Source of the DNA: Flavobacterium sp. HSC-32F16
GTDB lineage: Bacteria; Bacteroidota; Bacteroidia; Flavobacteriales; Flavobacteriaceae
Reading direction: 5' to 3'
Assembly (NCBI RefSeq): GCF_024171645.1
Contig: NZ_JALKAC010000013.1
Span: forward strand, 115,173 to 179,172
Length of the DNA: 64,000 bases
Shown: piece by piece, positions 55,864-63,874 of the stretch
Layout: the number at the start of each line of letters is the position of its first letter
Position numbering within the stretch: the stretch's first letter is position 1
Made by a program: the position numbers and the translations under genes
Notes under the pieces: model-generated
Database searches by the model: none
What the model saw: the letters and a program-made list of their open reading frames with translations, nothing else
Told to the model about the DNA's origin: nothing

Positions 55864-57361
55864 TTCCGTGTTTTTTTATAATTGAAAGGATATTATTAAT
55901 GTGTGCTATAGTCGTTAATGGGTTCAAAATGGTGAACTTCAGGTAAAAAATGCCATTTACTTTTGTGCTTGCCACTAAAACTTCACCATTAAAAAACATT
56001 TTCTTTTTGATATGTAAATTCATTTTACAGCAGTCGCCCGGCCATCCTGCCAGTTTATATCTAAAAACCAAAACACTTAAATCAGAATCGGTTAAAAGCT
56101 CAAAATCTTTATCGTTTTCTAATATAGCGGCTGTTTGCTGCGTAGTTTCAATAATAGTTTCTGTATACTGACCCAGTTTAGATCTTCCCATATGGCGTAG
56201 TGTACACCATAACTTTAAAGCATCAAAACGTCTTGTGCTTTGCACCAGAGACTTGTTAATTTGAGCCGGAAGTTCATCATAATCCTGCTCCTTAGGGTTT
56301 AGATAATCGGCATGGTGTTTTATAATATGAAGATGCTGTTTGTTTCTCACCATAAAAGCACTGCTGCAAATAGGCTGAAAGAAAGATTTATGGTAATCAA
56401 TCGTTACAGAATCAGCTTGTTCGATGCCGTTTAACAGATGTTTGTATTTATCTGTAAGCAATAATCCACAGCCATAAGCAGCGTCAACATGCATCCATAA
56501 TTCATGTTCTTTTGCCAGAACTGCGATTTCAGATAATGGATCAATATTTCCGAAATCTGTTGTACCGGCTGTAGCCACAATAGCAATAGGAATGTTGCCT
56601 TTTTCTTTTTCTTCAATAATAGCCTGCTTTAATTTTTGAGCATCCATTCGATAACGGCTGTCAGTAACAACCTGTACAATAGACTGCTCGCCAAGACCTA
56701 GAATAGAAGCATTTTTTTGATTGCTGAAATGAGATTTCTCTGAAACAAAAATTCGGAATTTACTTGAATCCGGTGGACATCCATTTAATTTGATATTCCA
56801 ATTCAGGTATTTCAAAGCAAAATAATCCCTTGCCAAAAGCAATCCCATAAGATTACTCTGCGAACCGCCGCCAGTAAAAATACCATCACAATCGGCATTA
56901 TATCCAATTTGTTCGCCAGTCCAGGCAATCAACTTTCTTTCTATAAATGTTCCTCCGGCACTTTGATCATACGTATCCTGAGACGAATTAATTGCACTTA
57001 TCAGCACATCGGCAGCTAAAGCAGGAATTACTACAGGGCAGTTTAAGTGGGCTATATATTCTGGTAAATGATAGGCAGTTGCATGATTTACATAAATCTC
57101 ATCAATCTCATCCCAAAGGCTTTCGTAATCTTGGAGCGGCTGGTCTAAGTTTACAGCTTCTACTTTATTTCGTATTTCCTCAGGTTTAATACCGCTGAAT
57201 GGAATTTTGGTATTTTCAAGAAAACCAGCTACACGTTTTTGTACTAATGCTATTGCGTTGTTATATTCTGCGCCGGAATTTTCATGAAAAATATCCTGAT
57301 AAAAATTGTCTGCAGGATTTTTAACTAAGACATCCTGATCGTTGTCTAATAGGTTTTGCAT
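55844..57361 (-). CDS. PLP-dependent group II amino-acid decarboxylase
   Basis: This is a 505-residue decarboxylase of the aromatic/diaminobutyrate type. The PLP-binding Asp lies in HVDAAYGCG (about 290) and the Schiff-base Lys325 in TIDYHKSFFQ; GGSQSNLMGL is the phosphate-binding segment. In DesA/RhbB-like pathways this enzyme makes the diamine used by the N-hydroxylase. Here it may act on lysine or, given the divergent lysine-hydroxylase-like gene, on hydroxylysine. I recall decarboxylases acting on hydroxylysine found beside lysine hydroxylases in Flavobacterium and Chitinophaga. It is the second gene of the leftward series, 24 bp after the nitroreductase. Confidence 0.88.
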   Translation of the reverse strand: MQNLLDNDQDVLVKNPADNFYQDIFHENSGAEYNNAIALVQKRVAGFLENTKIPFSGIKPEEIRNKVEAVNLDQPLQDYESLWDEIDEIYVNHATAYHLPEYIAHLNCPVVIPALAADVLISAINSSQDTYDQSAGGTFIERKLIAWTGEQIGYNADCDGIFTGGGSQSNLMGLLLARDYFALKYLNWNIKLNGCPPDSSKFRIFVSEKSHFSNQKNASILGLGEQSIVQVVTDSRYRMDAQKLKQAIIEEKEKGNIPIAIVATAGTTDFGNIDPLSEIAVLAKEHELWMHVDAAYGCGLLLTDKYKHLLNGIEQADSVTIDYHKSFFQPICSSAFMVRNKQHLHIIKHHADYLNPKEQDYDELPAQINKSLVQSTRRFDALKLWCTLRHMGRSKLGQYTETIIETTQQTAAILENDKDFELLTDSDLSVLVFRYKLAGWPGDCCKMNLHIKKKMFFNGEVLVASTKVNGIFYLKFTILNPLTTIAHINNILSIIKKHGNDYIFS

Positions 57362-57385
57362 AATGATTATTTTTTAAAATTTGGG

Positions 57386-58012
57386 TTATTTAAAATAGGT
57401 TACTTTTTTAGAAACAGAGGTTCTTTTTTTTCTTGACGGTTCAATATCATCAGGATAATATCCAACATAAATTAAACCGAGAGATTTTTCATTTTCGGCC
57501 AGGTCAAATTGCTTCAAATAATCAATTGCACCCGCAGATGTACTCCAGTAACTCCCAATATTATGGGCAGTGCATGTGAGTGCTATGTTTTGAACGGCAC
57601 ATGAAACGGCAGCAATTTCTTCCCATTCAGGGAGGTCAATTTTGTGATTACGAGCCATCACAACTCCAATAACACAAGCTGAATTAAGAGGATATTTTTT
57701 AAGCCGATTGTATTTTTCAAGAGCTTCATCAGCAGAAAATTTTTGAAAATAAAACTCTTTGTAATATTCAGACAGAAAAGACCCTAATTGTTCTAAATAG
57801 TTATCCTTAAAAACAACAAATCTCCAGGGTTCAGTCATTTTATGTGTAGGGGCATAGGTTGCGTTTATTAAAATTTCATTTAATAATTCATCGGATATAT
57901 TTTGCTTTACAAATTCATCGGCATAAACGCTTCTCCTGGTCCGAATTATTTTAGAAATTTTTTTTTGCCAATCTGAGGTCTTGATTTTACTAGGTTTAGT
58001 ACTAATATTCAT
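57386..58012 (-). CDS. Nitroreductase-family flavoprotein
   Basis: This is a 208-residue FMN-dependent nitroreductase-fold protein. The N-terminal motif IRTRRSVYADEFV, the ATYAPTHKMTEPWRFVVFKD segment and AHNIGSYWSTSAG are typical. It is the first gene of the leftward siderophore series and close to the divergent candidate iron box, so it is probably co-regulated. A role in tailoring the siderophore or in reducing ferric iron for release is possible; neither is shown by the sequence. Confidence 0.83.
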   Translation of the reverse strand: MNISTKPSKIKTSDWQKKISKIIRTRRSVYADEFVKQNISDELLNEILINATYAPTHKMTEPWRFVVFKDNYLEQLGSFLSEYYKEFYFQKFSADEALEKYNRLKKYPLNSACVIGVVMARNHKIDLPEWEEIAAVSCAVQNIALTCTAHNIGSYWSTSAGAIDYLKQFDLAENEKSLGLIYVGYYPDDIEPSRKKRTSVSKKVTYFK

Positions 58013-58060
58013 ATTTTTTTAATAAATTTTTTAAGAAAATTCTTTTTTAAATTATAAAAA

Positions 58061-58100
58061 CAAATATATTTGTAAGTAGATTTTATTTAGAATGAATAAA
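58061..58100 (-). promoter_or_regulatory. Promoter of the siderophore operon with candidate Fur box
   Basis: On the minus strand TATATTTG (58068-58061) is a perfect -7 element 49-56 bases before the nitroreductase start. The 18-mer TTATTTAGAATGAATAAA lies at 58083-58100, where the -33 region would be, and is identical to the box at the receptor promoter. It also sits upstream of the divergent oxygenase gene (58286), so it could control both directions. No -33 TTG was found. Confidence 0.65.
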
Positions 58101-58285
58101 AACAATAAGAGCAAATGTAGAAATTAATCTTTATAAAAAAAATAAAACAGAAAAAAAATAATACGAAATTCTCTACATTATCAAAATGTTATGGAATGAT
58201 GTTTTATTTGTATATAATTAATTTTTAGTAGTTTGTGTTTTTTACCTGCCCCAATTTTTATTAACCATATAAATAAACTAATAAA

Positions 58286-59392
58286 ATGAAATCACAATCA
58301 TTAATTGAAGATGAAATACCAGTAAAAGAAAATTATGCGTATCAGATTCCTACAAGCCCGCTGATAGTGGACATTACGCCTCAGGAAAGAAATATTTTAT
58401 CTAATGTGGGCGCTCTTTTGGAGAAGGCATTCCAGACCTATGAAAACCCCGATTATATTGAAGCGCTTCATCTTTATTCTTTCCAGCTTCTTCCGGAAAG
58501 AATAGCCAGAATTTTAAGCCGTTTTGGAACAGATTTCTCAGCAGATCAATATGGAGCCATTGTTTTTAGAGGTCTTCTGGAAGTCGATCAGGATCATCTG
58601 GGACCGACTCCCCCTAACTGGCAGAGTGCTGATTATTCAAAACTCAATAAATACGGCTTTATCTGCTCATTGCTGCATGGGGCAGTTCCATCCAAACCTG
58701 TTCAGTATTATGCGCAGCGAAAAGGAGGAGGTATTCTTCATGCTGTTATTCCAGATGAAAATATGGCTGCTACGCAGACAGGTTCGGGGTCAAAGACAAA
58801 TTTGTATGTTCATACAGAAGATGCATTTCTTCTTCATCAGGCTGATTTTTTGAGCTTTCTTTATTTACGAAATGAAGAAAGAGTTCCTTCAACACTTTAT
58901 TCTGTACGATCACACGGAAAGGTTAATACAGTTATGGAAAAACTTTTTGAGCCTATTTATCAATGTCCTAAAGATGCCAATTATGAAGAGGAATCTAATA
59001 ATGGTCCTCTGGCTTCTGTTTTATATGGAAATAAGGAACTGCCTTTTATTAGATTTGATGCAGCGGAGCAGATATTTAATGAAAAGGCAGGCCAGAGTCC
59101 TGAAGCGCTTTATAATTTAACTGAATTCTGGAATGAGGCTAAAGAATTGATTAATAGTGATTATACACCGGACGCTGGAGATGTTATATTTGTAAATAAT
59201 CATTTATGTGCCCATGGAAGGAGTGCTTTTACAGCAGGGCAGAGGGAAGAGAACGGTAAGATTGTTCAGTGCGAGAGACGACAAATGCTCAGAATGATGA
59301 GTAAAACCAGTTTAATTCATATAAGGTCGATGACACATACAGATGATCCGTATTTTGTTATGGAAGAACATTTGGGGAAAGTTTTTGAATAG
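58286..59392 (+). CDS. Fe(II)/2-oxoglutarate oxygenase resembling L-lysine 4-hydroxylase
   Basis: This is a 368-residue oxygenase of the clavaminate-synthase-like family. The iron ligands are His176 and Glu178 in YVHTEDAF and the distal His310 in CAHGRSAF; the 2-oxoglutarate arginine lies in the RRQMLRMM segment near 332-340. Relatives hydroxylate free basic amino acids; I recall lysine 4-hydroxylases from Flavobacterium johnsoniae, Chitinophaga and Niastella in this group. It is divergent from the siderophore operon, shares the iron-box region, and has a terminator right after it. I infer that it hydroxylates lysine before decarboxylation; arginine or asparagine hydroxylation is an alternative. 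Confidence 0.78.
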   Translation: MKSQSLIEDEIPVKENYAYQIPTSPLIVDITPQERNILSNVGALLEKAFQTYENPDYIEALHLYSFQLLPERIARILSRFGTDFSADQYGAIVFRGLLEVDQDHLGPTPPNWQSADYSKLNKYGFICSLLHGAVPSKPVQYYAQRKGGGILHAVIPDENMAATQTGSGSKTNLYVHTEDAFLLHQADFLSFLYLRNEERVPSTLYSVRSHGKVNTVMEKLFEPIYQCPKDANYEEESNNGPLASVLYGNKELPFIRFDAAEQIFNEKAGQSPEALYNLTEFWNEAKELINSDYTPDAGDVIFVNNHLCAHGRSAFTAGQREENGKIVQCERRQMLRMMSKTSLIHIRSMTHTDDPYFVMEEHLGKVFE

Positions 59393-59420
59393 CATTAATC
59401 AGCGATACTGCTGAATGAAA

Positions 59421-59457
59421 GAGAGATGTCAAACTATATATTTGATGTCTCTTTTTA
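59421..59457 (+). terminator. Terminator after the oxygenase gene
   Basis: AGAGATGTCAAA pairs with TTTGATGTCTCT, counting two G-U pairs in RNA, around a seven-base loop and is followed by TTTTT. It lies about 30 bases past the oxygenase stop. Confidence 0.8.
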
Positions 59458-59557
59458 TATCCGGTCAATACAAACTTCCAAATATGATATAAACAGGTAA
59501 GAATAAATAAAGACTTTTTTAGTTTGTTTTGACCAGCAGAGAGATGGATTTGAAATT

Positions 59558-59590
59558 AAAAAAAAGCTTCAGATTTCTCTGAAGCTTTTA
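59558..59590 (-). terminator. Terminator of the 522-residue protein gene
   Basis: The arms AGCTTCAGA / TCTGAAGCT with a four-base loop are flanked by A- and T-runs. It lies 28 bases past the leftward gene's stop. An inverted copy of the same hairpin is at 61517-61548. Confidence 0.85.
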
Positions 59591-59617
59591 CTTGTATCGA
59601 ATAAATGTTAGAACTGA

Positions 59618-61186
59618 TTATTGGCAGTTAATTTTAACCCCGGCTAAATCATAACAGTCTGTAGGTTTTCCAGTACTCTTTTTAGTAAGTTCGAAAATTT
59701 TCTTGTCTATGTTGTATTTGATGTAATACGGAATTACAATTTCAGGAATTATTACAGCTCCCTTTCTGTTTAAGATACTGTATTTATTATCCAGATTCTT
59801 GTCCAGAGCCATGATAAAGTAACTTTCTGTATTGGTTATAGAGCTTAAGTAAGAAGCATTTTCGTAAAGCAATGAACGACTTTCCCTGTCATAGATGTCT
59901 AAGTTTTTACCGGAATTGTTAGATACCTCCTGCTTTGTCAGGATGTACATATTACCGGCAAAACGAATTTCTTTCACTTTTTTATCTGCACCGTACAAAA
60001 GTTCTTTAGTCTTATTATCATAAATCTGGATGTAACCGTTATATTTTGCCACATCAAAAGGACCTTCTGTAGACAAACTGTTGTAAAAATCGCCGTATAC
60101 GAAAGCTTTTTTTGCCAGATCATAATAATTCTGCTTTCTCTGCTTATTTTCTACCGAAAAAATATTCCCTGAAACGTAAAACCCAAATCTGGTATATTCT
60201 CCTTCCAGTACCTTTTTACCTGTAATATCTACCAGTGTCGAGCTGTCACTATTTGCTAAGACAAAGTAGTTTTTAGGATTTACATCACTTGGGTAATATA
60301 ATTCCTGTATTCTTTTATCAGATTCAAAAAGTACTTTATCTGTCACAGGATTGATCAGGAAATATTTTTCATTCTTCTTTGCAACAAGGAGTTTATTAAC
60401 GGTAAGAGCATTGATGTCATCGTATTTTGAAATATCAATCTTTTTTCTGGTGCTTAACTGCATCAATTGTTTCTGGTCTCCATGTTTTTCCTGGTAGATG
60501 ACAAATCCTGGAACTATAAAACTGATGTGGGAAAAATCAGAGGTAAAAAAAGTGGTTCCGTTTTCCATAATAATATTCTGTCCGCCTGATTCTGTATAGA
60601 CAATTACATAAGTATGATCTTCAGAATTGTAAAGATTCTGTTTCATATTGAATGCGAAATGATATTTGGAAAGATCAATATTGAGTTTTTTTCCATCAGA
60701 ACCTATAATTCTGATGTTGGAACATTTTGACATTTCAGTCAGATTGATACATTTATCAGTCAGAATTCTGGAATTATTTTTTGTTGTGGTAATCAGATGG
60801 ATGTCGGCAGGAATCTTTTCAATATTTCCATTCATACTTACCAGATAGGATTCCTGCTTCTCGCCGTATAGTATAAAATCGTCATACATAAAATCCTTTT
60901 CTTCCACTGTCGGAATTTTGAAAGGATTACCGTTAGCATTTGCTCCCATTTCCTTTGCTTTTGTGATTAGCTCTTGGGGTACAGGTCTGCTTGGTGCAAG
61001 ATCCAATAATTTAAAGGGCACGTTGCTTTCTTCGGTAACGATAGGAGTTATCGTTTTTTCTGATGTTACGGCTTTTTTTACCGGCTTAGCAGTTGTTTTT
61101 TTCTGCGAATAACAGATTGGTGCTGTCAAAAAGGCTGTTAAAAGAAACATACTGGTGATGTTTCTTGTTCTGGTAGTTTTTTTCAA
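59618..61186 (-). CDS. Secreted protein of unknown function, WG-repeat-like
   Basis: This is a 522-residue protein with a signal peptide (about 1-28, ending CYSQ) and a Lys/Thr/Val-rich linker (about 29-55). Irregular repeats of the sort (Y/F)-x-L-x-(D/N)-x-x-(G/T)-K-x-(V/L) follow, for example STLVDITGKKVLEGEY and YSILNRKGAVIIPEIV. These resemble WG/KWG repeat propeller proteins but lack the regular W-G, so I do not assign a family. Two cysteine pairs (near 143 and 152, and near the C-terminus) might form disulfides. It is a lone leftward gene framed by two copies of one terminator hairpin. The function is unknown. Confidence 0.7.
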   Translation of the reverse strand: MKKTTRTRNITSMFLLTAFLTAPICYSQKKTTAKPVKKAVTSEKTITPIVTEESNVPFKLLDLAPSRPVPQELITKAKEMGANANGNPFKIPTVEEKDFMYDDFILYGEKQESYLVSMNGNIEKIPADIHLITTTKNNSRILTDKCINLTEMSKCSNIRIIGSDGKKLNIDLSKYHFAFNMKQNLYNSEDHTYVIVYTESGGQNIIMENGTTFFTSDFSHISFIVPGFVIYQEKHGDQKQLMQLSTRKKIDISKYDDINALTVNKLLVAKKNEKYFLINPVTDKVLFESDKRIQELYYPSDVNPKNYFVLANSDSSTLVDITGKKVLEGEYTRFGFYVSGNIFSVENKQRKQNYYDLAKKAFVYGDFYNSLSTEGPFDVAKYNGYIQIYDNKTKELLYGADKKVKEIRFAGNMYILTKQEVSNNSGKNLDIYDRESRSLLYENASYLSSITNTESYFIMALDKNLDNKYSILNRKGAVIIPEIVIPYYIKYNIDKKIFELTKKSTGKPTDCYDLAGVKINCQ

Positions 61187-61761
61187 TTTTTGAAAGATAT
61201 TAAGTTATAATTATTTGAGCTGCGGACTGGCAAAGCTTGAATACTGTTTATAAAAATGAGGTAAATTCCGTTTTAATCAGTCATTTTTGAACTGCTGAAT
61301 ATCAGAGCATAAAAAGTGCTGTAATTCTGGAGGTGTTTTTGGTACAGATGCAAAGTATTTTATAGAAAGATTAGTTTTTTTGGGTAGCCAAATATAAAAT
61401 AAATCTCATTAATTACTGGAGTTCTATTTTTTAATTTCTTTCTTTAGAGGTATGTCATTAAATAAGATGGTTTTTAATTGCGATTTTGATCGGTGATTAA
61501 GGGAAATGATTTGGAATAAAAAAGCTTCAGAGAAATCTGAAGCTTTTTTATTTTTTAGCGAAAACGGAACTTGAATCCATTTTTTTCAAAAAGATAGCGG
61601 TTTTGAGTGATTAGAAAGTGTAGTATTTTTATTTTATACGCCGTTTATTTTTATAGTAATTCTAACTGACGACTGGGTTTGAAAAAGTTGTTCAGATCAT
61701 TTTGCTGATTTTTACAGACCTTAAGAAGGAGTTTTAAAATAAGTTTCTATGTAATTACAAA
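61187..61761. other. Spacer between two hypothetical genes
   Basis: These 575 bp contain no convincing gene. The only clear structure is the hairpin at 61517-61548. A one-mismatch -7 element for the leftward 522-residue gene (plus-strand CAAAGCTT, 61231-61238) may exist but is weak. Confidence 0.5.
61517..61548. terminator. Second, inverted copy of the AGCTTCAGA hairpin
   Basis: AAAAAAGCTTCAGA, GAAA, TCTGAAGCTTTTTT forms a bidirectional terminator. It is the reverse complement of the hairpin at 59561-59590 over at least 22 bases, loop included. Here it has no adjacent rightward gene, but it can end leftward transcription from the 94-codon gene at 61762-62046. Confidence 0.75.
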
Positions 61762-62046
61762 CTAATTGTATAAAACGTAATGATTTATTTTTATAAGACC
61801 TTTTATAGTAATAACACTCTGGTCGGTATCAGAATTTAAAAAGATAAAACCTTGGTCATGGAGAAGGACTAAAGCATCTAATATTGACGCTTGGTTTTCC
61901 TTTTCAGAAGCCAAATAGTCTGTAATAGACATTGAGCTTTTAATAACCGGAGTAATCAGCTTGGTAAGTTCTTCTAAAGAACAGCTGGATGCGTATCTGT
62001 CAGCAAGAATTTGCAGCACTTTTAATAAGATAGGTGATGTTTCCAT
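61762..62046 (-). CDS. Small hypothetical protein
   Basis: This is a 94-residue protein read from the ATG at 62046 (METSPILLKVLQILADRY...). The frame stays open upstream to a TTG, but that segment is basic and low in complexity, so I reject it. The protein looks helical with a short beta ending (FIFLNSDTDQSVITIKGLIKI), compatible with a small winged-helix-like fold, but no family was recognised. It has no signal peptide and stands alone. The function is unknown. Confidence 0.55.
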   Translation of the reverse strand: METSPILLKVLQILADRYASSCSLEELTKLITPVIKSSMSITDYLASEKENQASILDALVLLHDQGFIFLNSDTDQSVITIKGLIKINHYVLYN

Positions 62047-62443
62047 GATATAAATGCTTTTATTAATGTACGAGAATAAATGTGTTTTAGTTTTATGCAA
62101 GAATGTTTTTGACTGTTTTCCTTGTGTTTTTTTTAGATTTAAAAAAGGAGATCTTTTCAAATTATGAGTTAGACCAGAAATTGAAGAGATGTTTTGGAAC
62201 TAAAAGAGCTTTAGTTCTGAAGCTTACGCCTGCAGTACTAACAGAACAATTTTTACATCATTTTCTAATTTTATTTTATTGATAAAATTGCAGTAAGTAA
62301 AAAGATAGCAGCAAATTGTAATAAAAATATTGTTTATATATTTGGTGCCGCTAATCTGTGCTGAAGTAGCTGTTTGCAGCTTGTTGCCTTACAGATGATG
62401 TTTTACAGCAGTATCTTATAAATTATTTAACAACAGAAAAAAC
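62047..62443. other. Spacer without recognised content
   Basis: These 397 bp separate two divergent hypothetical genes. I found no RNA gene, no strong TAnnTTTG element and no repeat. It presumably holds both promoters. Confidence 0.4.
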
Positions 62444-63436
62444 ATGATCAAAAAATTACCTTTATTATCCTTTTTATCTTTTCTTTTTTTTAATGTCTCA
62501 TTTTCTCAAGACCGTTATGAGGACAGTATAAAAGGGATTATTGAGAAAGACTTTGCACAGATAAAACCCGAAGATTTAATAAACCTAGTTCCTTATGAAA
62601 CCAGAAAAGGAGCCGGATATTTAAATTCAAAAAACAATAAAACAGTTTTAAAGCCTAAATATCATCAGCTGGATTTTGCTAAACCAAATCTAAAAGGAAA
62701 CTATGACAATACTTCATATTTTGAAATTGACAGCAAAACAAAGGAAGTGAAAGTCTTTATACAAAACTGGCAGATTTTTGATGATTCATCCGTATGGCAC
62801 GAACCCATAAGTAAAGGATACAGCAGAGGGTTTTATGTTGTAAATAATTCGATTTTTTCTTATTCAGGTACTTATTCCTACTGTCCATATTTGTTCAAAT
62901 ATAAGAATGAGTACTTTGCTATTGCAGTAAAGGATCAGAAAAAAGCAGTGATAAATGCTGATGGTGAAACAAGAACGAACCTAAATTTTGAGTATGCCGC
63001 TTTAGACATGATAAATCTGGGAAATGATATCATCTGGTTCAAGTATAAAACTACTGCAGGCGAAGAAGGATTTATAAATATGGATGGAGAAAAAAAATTA
63101 GTTAATGATATAATAAGCAGCAGCAGAAGTAAAACAGAAGGCCATTTTTCTTTTATTGATACAGAACACTCTTTAAAAATAAATTATTACGGATACTCTG
63201 TTGAGTCAAATGATGAATTAAGCGGAGTATTAGATCTGCTGACCATGCAGTGGGTGATCAGGCCGCAGAAAGCATTAAAAATTGAGGAAATAAATTATGC
63301 ATCAAATAGTGAGGTGGAAGAAAAATATAATCTGGAAGACAGAGCGGGTTTAAAATTTTATTTTTTGGTTCGTGATGAAAAAAAACAGACGTCATATTAT
63401 ATTGATGATAAACTAAGAAGGTATCTGCCGAAATAA
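62444..63436 (+). CDS. Secreted protein of unknown function, WG-repeat-like
   Basis: This is a 330-residue protein with a signal peptide (about 1-21, ending SFSQ). After a charged helix (about 24-45) it has repeated strand patterns such as AGYLNSKNNKTVLKPKYHQL, KKAVINADGETRTNLNFEYAAL and GFINMDGEKKLVNDII. These follow the x-x-(N/D)-x-(D/N)-G-x-x-x-(L/V)-x-x-x-Y spacing of WG-type repeats. It is reminiscent of the 522-residue protein at 59618-61186 in style, not clearly homologous. It lies just upstream of a rRNA operon and has a weak terminator at 63550-63583. The function is unknown. Confidence 0.7.
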   Translation: MIKKLPLLSFLSFLFFNVSFSQDRYEDSIKGIIEKDFAQIKPEDLINLVPYETRKGAGYLNSKNNKTVLKPKYHQLDFAKPNLKGNYDNTSYFEIDSKTKEVKVFIQNWQIFDDSSVWHEPISKGYSRGFYVVNNSIFSYSGTYSYCPYLFKYKNEYFAIAVKDQKKAVINADGETRTNLNFEYAALDMINLGNDIIWFKYKTTAGEEGFINMDGEKKLVNDIISSSRSKTEGHFSFIDTEHSLKINYYGYSVESNDELSGVLDLLTMQWVIRPQKALKIEEINYASNSEVEEKYNLEDRAGLKFYFLVRDEKKQTSYYIDDKLRRYLPK

Positions 63437-63440
63437 TAAT

Positions 63441-63542
63441 ATGCCAGATGTAATTTTGAAACTGTTTTCTCTTAGTATGTCAGACAGAACATATTTGCTT
63501 CATATTAATAATAAGGAGCTGGAGTACATTATAGATTTATAA
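63441..63542 (+). CDS. Possible 33-codon ORF or gene remnant
   Basis: An ATG at 63441 opens a 33-residue frame (MPDVILKLFSLSMSDRTYLL..., ending LEYIIDL), 4 bp after the upstream stop. Its end resembles the strand pattern of the preceding protein. It may be a remnant of a longer or duplicated C-terminus or may not be expressed. Confidence 0.25.
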   Translation: MPDVILKLFSLSMSDRTYLLHINNKELEYIIDL

Positions 63543-63549
63543 AAGAAAG

Positions 63550-63583
63550 AAAAGAAAGGATTTTAGATGTTCTTTCTTTTTTT
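63550..63583 (+). terminator. Weak terminator before the rRNA promoter region
   Basis: AAAAGAAAG / CTTTCTTTT arms around a 13-base loop are followed by TTT. The stem is AT-rich but well placed after the last gene. Confidence 0.55.
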
Positions 63584-63838
63584 ATATATAGTATGAGTAA
63601 TTGAATGTAATCAGTACAAGAATTATCTCAAGAGTGTATTTGAAAATTTCTTGTAATAATTTAGAAGATGGTGCGAATTCCGTAAAAGAAGGTGTTTTTA
63701 AACAGCTGATTTTGTTTAATAATAGAAATTAAAAGAAAAATCCTTCAAATATGTAAAAAAGTTTAATTACTAAACTTAATGTTATCAGTAAGTTAAGAAA
63801 AATTCACTAAAAAGATTCAAAAAAAACCATAAAAAAGC

Positions 63839-63868
63839 TTGTAGATCCTAATAAAGTGCCTAATTTTG
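63839..63868 (+). promoter_or_regulatory. rRNA operon promoter
   Basis: TTG (63839-63841), 19 bp and TAATTTTG (63861-63868) match the Bacteroidota housekeeping promoter consensus exactly. It drives the leader that follows. Upstream, 63584-63838 is AT-rich without other recognisable signals. Confidence 0.85.
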
Positions 63869-63874
63869 CACCCG

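Noticed and set aside
58524..58853. 109-codon open frame inside the oxygenase gene
   Set aside because: It is in another frame of a gene whose active-site residues are all present. The translation shows no family features.
62047..62160. N-terminal extension of the 94-residue protein
   Set aside because: It begins at TTG and codes for a Lys/Thr-rich low-complexity segment. The in-frame ATG at 62046 is more natural.
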